Below, piece by piece: positions 41,503 through 49,438 of a DNA stretch of 64,000 nucleotides. The translations under genes and the position numbers were made by a program. Source of the DNA: Sphaerulina vaccinii (taxonomy: Eukaryota; Ascomycota; Dothideomycetes; Mycosphaerellales; Mycosphaerellaceae); the NCBI GenBank assembly GCA_022570795.1, contig JAKUDP010000008.1, positions 1-64,000 of the forward strand. The letters run 5' to 3'. The notes under the pieces were generated by a model that searched no databases, was not told where the DNA came from, and saw only the letters and a list, made by a program, of their open reading frames with translations. The first letter of the stretch is position 1, and the number at the start of each line of letters is the position of its first letter.

Positions 41503-42564
41503 CTACCACCTATCGTTGTCCCTGCCCTCATCTCTGCCATCGTCGTACGAGTCTCTGATGTCGTCTCCGAAGTTCTCGACGCGGCCAACATCATATCCCA
41601 CATCGTCAGCGATTCTTTCTGGAGCATCTGTGAAGCTTTTAGTACAAGCCACGGTCTCACGTTCCGGTTTGATCGTCCTACCTTCAACGTCGTCTCTCGC
41701 ATCGTCCCACTTACGTTCCACGCGGTCTCCAAACCTATCGAAGGACCCCTCGATGTCCTGTGGGATGTCCTCAACGTCTTGTACCTTACGTCCAGCCCAT
41801 CGGGCAGCATCTTCAGGAGCATCCTCAACATCCCGTCCAAATCGATCAAAACGTTCTTCAGTCCTATACTTATCCTCCTCAAACCTATCCTCAGCCCTGT
41901 ACTTATCGCCTTCGAATCTCTCTTCAGCTCGATACTCATCACGATGAAGTTTCTCCTTCACCTCTTCACCCTCATGCATCAAGAAAGCTCCACCGGCTAG
42001 ACCAGCAGCAACACCCATAGCAGCGCCCATCCAACCGTGTCCGGATTTCTTCTTCTCTTCATGTTGCTGTTGTAGAGTTACACCTTGAGGACCCATTGGG
42101 TAGCCTCCACCTTGCTGTTGTCCATGTTGTCGTTGAGGTTCATAGCCACCGGGTCCTGAGGGGCCGCCGTATTGGCCTCCGCCATAGCCGCCATCGTATG
42201 CTGCGCCGGTCTGTTGTTGCTGTGGGCGTTGACCTCCCTGACCGCCACGGGGATATTCGAACGTTCGTTCACCGTTTTGAGGGTTGACGAAGATGTAGCG
42301 GTTCTGTTGAGCTTCCCATTCGGCTCGCCATGGGTAGGGAAGGTCTCGTGGCGGAGGAGGGCGATTGTCGTAGTTGTTTCCACCTTGATTGCCATAGCTG
42401 TTCTGATTACTGCCATAGCTGTCATTGCCTTGCGGTGGTCTACCGTAGCCAGCATTTCCCTGGTTGCCTTGGTCGTAGTTGTTGTTTCCTCCTCCATAGC
42501 CACTGTTCTGCTGTCCACCATAGCCTCCTCCACCACCACCGCCATAGTACTCGTTCGAGGCCAT
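41503..42564 (-). CDS. WW-domain, glycine-rich repeat protein
   Basis: Two exons, 41682-42564 and 41503-41627, encode about 335 residues. The N-terminus is Gly/Tyr/Asn/Gln-rich (YYGGGGGGGYGGQQNSGYGG), prion-like in texture. A WW domain follows (PYPWRAEWEAQQNRYIFVNP, QNGERTFEYP). A glycine-zipper hydrophobic patch comes next (GWMGAAMGVAAGLAGGAFLM). The C-terminus has charged repeats (DEYRAEERFEGDKYRAEDRF) and three DVEDxP units. The 54-bp intron (41628-41681, GTAGGA donor, CACAG acceptor) is a multiple of three, so the unspliced frame is also open. I prefer splicing because it restores DVEDAPE, matching DVEDAPED and DVEDIPQD nearby. The function is unknown, perhaps stress or membrane association. 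Confidence 0.78.
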   Translation of the reverse strand: MASNEYYGGGGGGGYGGQQNSGYGGGNNNYDQGNQGNAGYGRPPQGNDSYGSNQNSYGNQGGNNYDNRPPPPRDLPYPWRAEWEAQQNRYIFVNPQNGERTFEYPRGGQGGQRPQQQQTGAAYDGGYGGGQYGGPSGPGGYEPQRQHGQQQGGGYPMGPQGVTLQQQHEEKKKSGHGWMGAAMGVAAGLAGGAFLMHEGEEVKEKLHRDEYRAEERFEGDKYRAEDRFEEDKYRTEERFDRFGRDVEDAPEDAARWAGRKVQDVEDIPQDIEGSFDRFGDRVERKWDDARDDVEGRTIKPERETVACTKSFTDAPERIADDVGYDVGRVENFGDDIRDSYDDGRDEGRDNDRW

Positions 42565-43168
42565 CGTGAGTTGTCTTTGAGTGGAAATTAAGACCCAGCT
42601 GATGAGGTGTGAGATGTTCGTAGGAAATGTGAGATGGAGGAGACGGAGATACTTCTTATATTCTTGTACTAATGCGCACAGCTCCCCACCACGTGCGGTC
42701 AGCTTGCATCTGATCGAAGGAGGTCCAGAACACTGGCTGAGCTCGTATTTCCAAATGTCTCTCGCAGCCCCTGAATCGCCCGGTCAATGCGATGCTGCGA
42801 GCGTTGTGTAAAGCCACCACCAAAATATAATCATCACATGCGAACATCAGCTGAAGAGGCTGTGCTCATATCCGTCGAGGCCTAGGAAGCACAAATGCAG
42901 TGAGGCATTTGTGAAGCTGTACAAGGTTTGACAGGGGTCTAGACACAAGCCTTCCTTGGCAAGTGCTTGGCCATCTTCACGATTTCATGCTTAAATGTTG
43001 ATGGTCAGATCAGATCAGGCTTCCGGAGTGGGTTGTCGGAATGAATTGGGGTTCACTTGAGCTAAGGCTCGGAGAAACTGGTCATTACGGTTCGAAGCTA
43101 TCTTCGCTTCGGACTACATAGATGGCAGTAATTGCGAGAAATATCAGACACAATACCAGTCTACCGCA
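42565..43168. other. Intergenic, no gene seen
   Basis: This is the promoter side of the WW-domain gene up to the MITE. A purine-rich stretch lies near 42625-42650. No coding pattern is seen. Confidence 0.5.
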
Positions 43169-43170
43169 TA

Positions 43171-43471
43171 GTGTTTGATTGTTGATTATGCAATAAGTCA
43201 GTAATCATAATAAGTACTTATTATAATTATGATTATAGCCTCTGTAATAAATCAGAGCAACAAGTGTAATCAAGAACCCCTGTCAACACCCTCGCTAGCG
43301 CCGGAGCGGAGCTCGAAGTCCCCAGAGGGTACCCCTTCCACCGCTCTACTAGCTATACGAGGCTGTCCGAGGCCATCTTGATTACACTTATTGTGTAATC
43401 ATAATCAAATTAAAAAAAGTACTTATTATGATTACAGCCTTGTAATCAAAATCAAATCAACAATCAAACAC
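43171..43471. mobile_element. MITE with TA target duplication
   Basis: The ends GTGTTTGATTGTTGATT (43171-43187) and AATCAACAATCAAACAC (43455-43471) are perfect 17-bp inverted repeats flanked by TA on both sides (43169-43170 and 43472-43473). Inner inverted blocks continue the symmetry: GTAATCATAATAAGTACTT near 43200 pairs with AAGTACTTATTATGATTAC near 43420, and AAGTGTAATCAAGA pairs with TCTTGATTACACTT. The centre (about 43280-43370) is GC-rich and unrelated to the arms. There is no coding capacity. A TA duplication and this size fit a Tc1/mariner-type MITE. The perfect ends imply recent activity. Confidence 0.88.
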
Positions 43472-43565
43472 TATGGTCTACCGATGCGACCTCTCCGTCC
43501 CTACTATCGATTCTGCACCTCGAGGCTGGTGAAAGTGGCATAGACAACGCAAGTTCGCAGTCTCT

Positions 43566-43690
43566 TCACATCCTTTGGATGGCGCCCTTGACACTGGTAA
43601 GGCTGTTCTCCTGTTCTGCACATGGTTGGCCACGCTGTCTGGCTTTGTTTATGTGCCAGAATATAGCCGCCCTCAGGACTCGGGGCAGGC
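43566..43690 (-). pseudogene. Zinc-finger fragment, inverted copy
   Basis: Read on the minus strand this matches 48375-48490. The shared residues include WHINKARQRGQPC in one frame, followed by the block corresponding to CQGGCGCCATCCAAAGG against GTCCAAAGGGCGCTACGG. Frame is not kept throughout, so it is a decayed fragment. Confidence 0.7.
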
Positions 43691-44028
43691 GCAAAGAGAG
43701 TATCGACGCAGTTTGTAGTTGCCGACGGGGACGTATATAAAACGGAGTGCCTGCCTCCATTTCAGGCGCTCCGTAGAAGACATATCCGTGGGCTCGCTCT
43801 AAACACAAAGCTCATCCTTCAGATTCATTAGCGAATCCTATGCAACCGATTCCTGGCGGTGCAACCGGTCCTGTGCCTGTCTGGGTACCTTCAAATCCTC
43901 CCCGTGGCAACGTTCGTCACTTTGGTACACAGCGTCAAATCGAACGACCTCCGCGAGCACCGATGGTTCACTTTGCGTGTAATGGAATTCGCAGCAAAGA
44001 CTCTGTATCAATATTCGCTGCCTCCAAG

Positions 44029-44150
44029 GAGAAATGCAATGGCGATATCGTGGTGAACGCATCCGGATCCAATGTTGGTGAGTGTGTCTCCGTTGTGTGT
44101 AACAATGGTGTGTGAAAGTGGCACAGACTGATGGTGGTATGCGTAGTGGA
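44029..44150 (-). pseudogene. Inverted copy of the HFI1 5' end
   Basis: On the minus strand this reproduces about 120 bp spanning the HFI1 leader and first codons (46840-46955): CGCATACCACCAT, GTG/CGCCACTTTCACA, ACACACAACGGAG, and the GGATCC...GTTCACCACGATATCGCC coding start. The ATG is changed (ATTGGATCC instead of ATGGATCC), so it cannot start translation at the same place. Confidence 0.8.
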
Positions 44151-44768
44151 GTATTTCCAGTGGTGTTCTTATGAAGGTAGGTACAGTTCATATAGGTGGG
44201 AGCAGGTTACATATAGGAAGGCTGTCTTTGTAAGCACCGAGTATCCTTCCACCTTGCCTTCCTACTTACTGTCTAAGTATAGCCACACCTTCCACGATTT
44301 GTACACTACACCCTCTTCAACCTCAAATCAAGGCAATGGTATGAAGAATAGACGAGGTGCTTTCACCAGGCTGAGAAGGAGACAGCGGAGTGCGTGTCTC
44401 GTAGACTGGAGCGACAGGTGAGGTGCCTAGAGGATAGACTGGCAGTGCTCGTTTCTTGTTTGCTAGCGGAGCGATAGCGATGTGTGTGTCAGAAATCTCG
44501 TCTCTTTGCCGTGATGCACAGCTTCCTTCAAGCCGCGGTCCAAGTCTTGAATATAGCCGCCTCCAGGACTCGGGGCAGGCGCAAAGAGAGCAGTTACCGA
44601 CGGGAATGTATGTAAAGACGGAGTGCGTGTCTCGAAGACTTCAGCGACAGCTAAGGTGCCTGGAGGATAGTGCGTGTCTCAAGACTTCAGCGACAGCTGA
44701 GGTGCTGGAGGATCAACTGGGCTTGCTGGCGGAGCGTCAATCCTGTGTGGCAAGCGAGCATCTCTGAA

Positions 44769-45310
44769 GTGTCAACCTCTTCCTCTCAGCCGTGGCTGTC
44801 TCTGAGCTCGTAGGCACGTTGGGCTTGTTCGTTGCTTGTTGGTGTTAAGCTCCTCTCAGCCTTGTCTGGTTCTGAGCTCCCGGGCACGTTGGGCTTGTTC
44901 GTTGCTTCTTCGCCGGCGGAGCGTCATCCTGCGAGTTTCTCTGAAGTGTTGAGCTCCTCTCAGCCGTGTATGTCTATGAGCTCCCGGGCACGTTGGGCTT
45001 GTTCGTTGCTTTTTCGTTGCTTCTTCGCTGGCGGAGGCGAGTTTCTCTGAAGTGTCAAGCTCCTCTCAGCCGTGTATGTCTCTGAGCTCCCGGGCACGTT
45101 GGGCTTGTTCGTTGCTTCTTCGTTGCTTCTTCGCTGGCGGAGGCGAGTTTCTCTGAAGTGTCAAGCTCCTCTCAGCCGTGTCTGACCACTATGGCCTGGA
45201 GGATCCATTGGGCTTGTTCGTTGCTTCTTCGCTGGCGGAGGCGAGTTTCTCTGAAGTGTCAGCTTCCCGTCAAGCTCCTCTCAGCCGTGACTGTCTCTGA
45301 GCTCGTGAGC
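44769..45310. repeat. Minisatellite, about six copies of 70-115 bp
   Basis: Each unit carries CCTCTCAGCC, then a (T/G)CTCTGAGCTC block, GGCACGTTGGGCTTGTTCGT, TGCTTCTTCGCTGGCGGAG and TTTCTCTGAAGTGT. Units differ by internal deletions and by an extra CGTTGCTTCTT. The unit is the reverse complement of the segment after the HFI1 stop codon (48180-48320), shown by the shared TCTGACCACTATGG, CCTGGAGGAT and GGGCTTGTT blocks. Confidence 0.85.
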
Positions 45311-45492
45311 ACGGTGCTATCTGTGTCCAATCAGACCGGTGGATATCGAGAGTCGTAGCGCATTGAGTGATTGAGTGTTGTTGTATTGGGTGTTGTGGCA
45401 TGTTGTCGTGTCATGTTCGTGTTTGTGGTGACGTAGGTTAATCAAATGAGTAATGAAAATTTAATGCGGCACTCCTCTCTCCACCCACCGCT

Positions 45493-45960
45493 GTAACCAA
45501 AGCTTTGTTGATGTGCCAGCGCAGCTGATTCCTTTCCGGATACTACTGCTTGCCACAGTGATTGCAGACATGCGCCTCCTAAGGCTGAGTCTGACCACCA
45601 TGATGCACAGCTTCCTTCAAGCCGCGTGTCTCGAAGGTTTGAGCGACAGCTGAGGTACCTGGAGGATCAACTGGGCTTTTTGGTTGCTTCTTTGTTGGCG
45701 GAGCGATTTGCACTTCCTCCTGGAAATCTGTGCTCGGCTGTTCAGCTTGAAAGCCTGGGTTCTAGCCAGGCGCCAGTAAACAATCATCTAAAGCACCCAT
45801 AACATTGTCGTGGTCACTCGTTGCAACCCCTTTGTACATGCCGTAGTCGAAATCATCGAGATCCATAGCGTCGCCATTGCTAGGACCACCGCTGCCGCCG
45901 CCAGAGAATCTAGCTCCAGATCCATTCGATGCGTGTGCTGAGAATCCATTCAGACCGGGA
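45493..45960 (-). pseudogene. Inverted duplicate of HFI1 3' end plus zinc finger
   Basis: The minus strand reads GLNGFS, then an insert of about 36 residues, then VATSDHDNVMGALDDCLL and a TAG at 45762-45764. It continues in the same frame with NPGFQAEQ, a variable part, GGQTQP, a second TAG, and EAHVCNHCGKQ. This matches the end of HFI1 and the following zinc-finger segment in order and phase. A third TAG breaks the zinc finger of this copy. The insert (GSGARFSGGGSGGPSNGDAM, DLDDFDYGMYKG) is missing from the intact HFI1. Confidence 0.85.
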
Positions 45961-46069
45961 GTCTGAGTACTTAACACTTAACTCAACTCAGAATACTCAA
46001 ACATTGAGTTTGAGTTCGTCCTCAAACACTCGAGTACTCAGAACTCAAAATTTATGCCGTGGGCTGGGT

Positions 46070-46330
46070 CTTAGAAAACTGCGATGGCGAGATGGTGGTG
46101 AGTGCGTCCGGATCCATGGTTTGTGGATGTATTTCCGTTGTGTGATATGTTGTGTGATACTGGCGCAGGCTCGCTTAGAGAAATGCGATGGCGAGATGGT
46201 GAATGCGTCTGCGTCCATGGTTGGTGGATGTCTCTCCGTTGTGTGTGATGTTGTGTGATACTGGCGCAGGCTCTCTTAGAGAAATGCGATGGTGAGAGGG
46301 TGGTGAATGCGTCCGGATGCTCGTGAGCAC
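46070..46330 (-). repeat. Three tandem inverted copies of the HFI1 5' end
   Basis: Copies start near 46070, 46174 and 46275 (CTTAGA-AAANTGCGATGG), with a period of about 101-104 bp. On the minus strand each resembles the HFI1 leader and first codons (CCATGGATC-like start, CACCATCTCGCCATCGCA). They are more diverged from HFI1 than the copy at 44029. Confidence 0.8.
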
Positions 46331-46910
46331 GGTGCTAGCAGCTGGGCGGGCTCGCTTCTTCTTTCGTTGTTCAGCTTGAAAGCAAGCGACAGCATACGCT
46401 TGGGAGATCTTGTTGTAAGTGCATTTGATTGAGTGGCTCGCTTATGTATGTTGATGTATAAACAACCTCAACAGTCACTCACAGGTGATGACAAGTGCCC
46501 TCAGCACTTGCCCTCACATCGTCTCTTTTCCTTTTGCCAGTGCAGAGAGGCCGAGGCCAACCAATCTCTTTGAGCCTTGTCCTGCTGACTACTGCAGCTG
46601 CCCGTCTTGCCCGTCGTCCCGCAGAGCCTCTTCTTCATCCACACGCCACGTGGATAGTCACATGTCCATTGGTATGGAGTATACACCTTCACCATACATC
46701 TTGCGTATACCGTATGTGATAGTATGGTACTTCGTACAGGACACGTGTTGCGGGTTATATAAGACTTTGCTTTCCTTGATTTCTTCTTCTCTCTATCATC
46801 AACATTTTATACGCTGCTTCCCGATTTTCGCGAAATAGCTACGCATACCACCATTAGTCTGCGCCACTTTCACAAACCATCACACACAACGGAGCTACTA
46901 TTCACCAATC
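46331..46910. promoter_or_regulatory. HFI1 upstream region
   Basis: About 560 bp lie between the fragment array and the HFI1 ATG. TATATAAG near 46757 and a CT-rich tract (46770-46800) look like core-promoter elements. I see no gene. Confidence 0.45.
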
Positions 46911-48152
46911 ATGGATCCAGACGCGTTTACCACGATATCGCCGTCGCAATTCTCAAAGAGCGAGCCAGCGGGCATCACAATACTGCCTCCTGTGGGCAGA
47001 ATCACAGTGGAGCGCATCAATCTTGAGCCCATCCACGCCCAGCTGAAGACAGCGCTGGGCGAAGCATGGAACGACTACAAGGCCGCGCTCAGCGCATTCT
47101 TGATGGGCAGACTAAACCAGGCGGAGCTATCCTGGGTCCTACAAACACTCATCACGCCCTCGCAAACAGTGATTCCAGGCCCGGAGAACAGGGTGGCATC
47201 GACGCTGCAACTTCACAATCAGCTACTCACTGCCATATACTCAAACACATTGCGCGATGCTCCTACGACGGAAGTGGCGCCATGGGTCGTTGCGACCGAC
47301 AAGCCCTCCAGCACTGCTAAGAGCTCTGGTGCCGGCGGTGGTGCCAACGACAAGGCAGAAGAGAGACTGAAGAGAGAGATCATGAACTTTCACCCACGGG
47401 ACAGGCAGAGGATCAAAGCCCTGAGAGACGATGGATCTAAGTCGGCTGGACAGGATCCATTGCGACAGATGATAGAGTATGGAAACGAGTTGGCTGTGAA
47501 GCCGCCGGGGTCTGGTAGTGGACAGAACGATGGGCAGGCTGCGACGCCTGGTCTGGCGAGAAATAACTTTGATATCGAGATTCAACGACGATACGCACAA
47601 CCACTCGCGAGTGAGCAGCTGGAATTTCCGAGCCTGAATGACTTACAGAGCAAGATCGAGCCCATATGCTACGAGAGGGGTCTCACGGGTGGTGTACAGC
47701 AAGGCATGCAGCAAGCTTGCGCAGAGCTTCTCCAGCAGGCAGCCGAAGTACACATCAAGGGAATGCTGAGTGGCTTCTTGACACATGGACGAAGCAATGC
47801 CGTGGGATGGGAAGGTGTGCGGACTCACAAATTCAAGCGCCAGCTTCGAAAGGAAGAGGATGATGCCGAGAGAGGAGTGCTGCAAAGAAATGCGGGCGGC
47901 ATGTTACCAATCGAGATGCAAATGCAAGCTTCCAGGCAGCCCCTCAAGATGGGTGACATGCGTCTCGCCCTCGGACTTTCGGACACATATCTCAAGAGAG
48001 ACCCTTTCCTGCAAGAGCGAATTCAGCTGAAGCACTATCCTGTCATGAGCCCGCCCACCAAATCCGGCCTGAATGGCTTCTCAGGGGCTGCAACGAGTGA
48101 CCACGACAATGTTATGAGTGCTCTGGATGATTGTTTACAGGAGGTTGGCTAG
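46911..48152 (+). CDS. HFI1: SAGA complex subunit Hfi1/Ada1
   Basis: This single-exon protein has 413 residues. SAGA is the histone acetyltransferase and deubiquitylase coactivator, and Hfi1/Ada1 is a core structural subunit with a histone fold that pairs with Taf12. The N-terminal SAGA-Tad1 block reads RINLEPIHAQLKTALGEAWN, then DYKAALSAFLMGRLNQAELS and WVLQTLI. Further parts are FHPRDRQRIKALRDD, LEFPSLNDLQSKIEPICYER, AAEVHIKGMLSGFLTHGRSN and PLKMGDMRLALGLSDTYLKR. The C-terminus (NGFSGAATSDHDNVMSALDD) ends at TAG 48150-48152. It is shorter there than the inverted duplicate at 45762-45960 by about 36 residues, suggesting a deletion in this copy. The frame remains open past the stop (next entry). 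Confidence 0.9.
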   Translation: MDPDAFTTISPSQFSKSEPAGITILPPVGRITVERINLEPIHAQLKTALGEAWNDYKAALSAFLMGRLNQAELSWVLQTLITPSQTVIPGPENRVASTLQLHNQLLTAIYSNTLRDAPTTEVAPWVVATDKPSSTAKSSGAGGGANDKAEERLKREIMNFHPRDRQRIKALRDDGSKSAGQDPLRQMIEYGNELAVKPPGSGSGQNDGQAATPGLARNNFDIEIQRRYAQPLASEQLEFPSLNDLQSKIEPICYERGLTGGVQQGMQQACAELLQQAAEVHIKGMLSGFLTHGRSNAVGWEGVRTHKFKRQLRKEEDDAERGVLQRNAGGMLPIEMQMQASRQPLKMGDMRLALGLSDTYLKRDPFLQERIQLKHYPVMSPPTKSGLNGFSGAATSDHDNVMSALDDCLQEVG

Positions 48153-48623
48153 ATTCCAGGCTTTCAAGCTGAACAACAATCCAAGAAGCGACTCCGCCCA
48201 TCTGAAGACACCGTGCCCACAAAATCAGAGACAGCCACGGCCGAGCGGACCTTGACATTCCAGAGAAACTCACCTCCACCAGCAAAAAAACAACAAACAA
48301 GCCCAATCAATCCTCCAGACCATAGTGGTCAGACTCAGCCCTAGGAGGCGCATGTCTGCAATCACTGTGGCAAGCAATATCCGGAGAGGAATCAGCTGCG
48401 CTGGCATATCAACAAAGCCAGACAGCGCGGACAACCATGTGGAAACCAGATCTACATGCCTCAAGGTCGTCCAAAGGGCGCTACGGATGCGGAGAGCATG
48501 CTGAAGTTTGGCTACGACAATCTGGTCAAATTCAGGAGTGACAGAAAGGCGGGCCTCATCCCAGGCACCAAGCAATTTGTGAAGAAGTCCATCATTGGGG
48601 ACGAGAGAAGGAACGATCACTAA
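48153..48623 (+). pseudogene. Zinc-finger segment in frame after HFI1, no own start
   Basis: Directly after the HFI1 TAG the same frame continues IPGFQAEQQSKKRLRPSEDT and so on to QTQP, meets TAG at 48342-48344, then gives EAHVCNHCGKQYPERNQLRW, HINKARQRGQPCGNQIYMPQ, GRPKGATDAESMLKFGYDNL and a TAA at 48621-48623. The CNHCGKQ...LRWH pattern is a C2H2/C2HC-like zinc finger. No ATG precedes the finger in this frame. CCCTAG just before GAG could serve as a splice acceptor, so the segment may be the last exon of a gene or of a longer HFI1 transcript. Otherwise it is a relic. Confidence 0.5.
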
Positions 48624-48815
48624 AGTCCATCATTTGGGACGAGAGAAGGAACGATCACTGAAGTCCATCGTTAGGGACGGCTGAGGAATTGAGGAACGAT
48701 CACTGAAGTCCATTATCAGGGACGGCTGAGGAACGATCACTGAAGTCCATCATCAGGGACGGCTGAGGAACGAACGATCAAGTCCATCATTAGGGACGGC
48801 TGAGGAACGATCACT
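48590..48815. repeat. Minisatellite, six copies of 36-45 bp
   Basis: The unit is AAGTCCATCATTAGGGACG, then GCTGAGGAACGATCACTG. The first copy overlaps the final codons of the zinc-finger segment (KKSIIGDERRNDH). The first two copies have GAGAGAAG in place of GGCTGAG. One unit carries an extra AATTGAGG. Confidence 0.9.
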
Positions 48816-49438
48816 GGTGGTACAGACTCAAGCGCCCAAAAGAAGGAAAGGCTGAGCTAGATTAGACACCAATGCTGAACCTTAGTACCAAGGCAGCTGA
48901 AACTTTTGATCATGCCGCGAAAGGCTGGTCACAAACACCAACAAATTCCATGTCTCACTTCCACTTTCACAAAATTGACTTACTGCTGATATACATCCAC
49001 ATACCGAGAAAGGTCGTCAAGCGATGCTAGTATTCAGTGAAAGTGATAAACAGACACAATGGATGGAGTACAGTTATCTTCGATGGTAGTAGCATGGCAT
49101 TCTGCTCACGCCAACCGATCAGTCTACCCAATACATCGGGCTATGCCCTCGAAAGGGACATACATACACATACAGCTCATGCTAAGAAAGCTGGCGTTGC
49201 GCCTCCGGGTCTTCTCAATGAAGCCCATACATTTCCGTCTTTGTGTCCGCATAGGACTCCTCGCTGGGTCATAAGATGCCACAGCTTTTTCCAAACCCCG
49301 CCCCTCCCATGATCCCAGTGTTGTCGTTATAGGATGTCATTCTTTCGCTTCAACGCTGAAAACACAAAGTAAAGCAAGCATATGCAATTTGGACATGTGA
49401 AACCAACGCGTATGGCCAATATCATTCTCCTCCTGATC
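48816..49438. other. Intergenic, no gene seen
   Basis: This is the 3' flank of VAC7 and of the HFI1 region. Two overlapping open frames at 49037-49312 show no family pattern. Confidence 0.5.

Larger units (their letters stand above)
43474..46350. repeat. Scrambled array of HFI1 and zinc-finger gene fragments
   Basis: This 2.9-kb stretch is made of short, partly tandem pieces that match the HFI1 locus just downstream. They include HFI1 5' ends in inverted orientation (44029-44150 and three copies at 46070-46330). There is an inverted HFI1 3' end with the following zinc-finger part (45493-45960), zinc-finger bits (43566-43690 and around 44553), and six or so copies of the inter-TAG segment (44769-45310). 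Blocks such as GAATATAGCCGCC...GGACTCGGGGCAGGCGC occur twice (43660 and 44553), and TCGTGAGCACGGTGCTA occurs at about 45302 and 46321. I see no intact gene. A small hairpin (ACTCAAAC/GTTTGAGT) lies near 45996-46016. Confidence 0.8.

Noticed and set aside
43838..44191. 117-residue minus-strand frame and its plus-strand partner in the array
   Set aside because: The upstream half is the inverted HFI1 5' fragment read out of frame, so it is not an independent gene.
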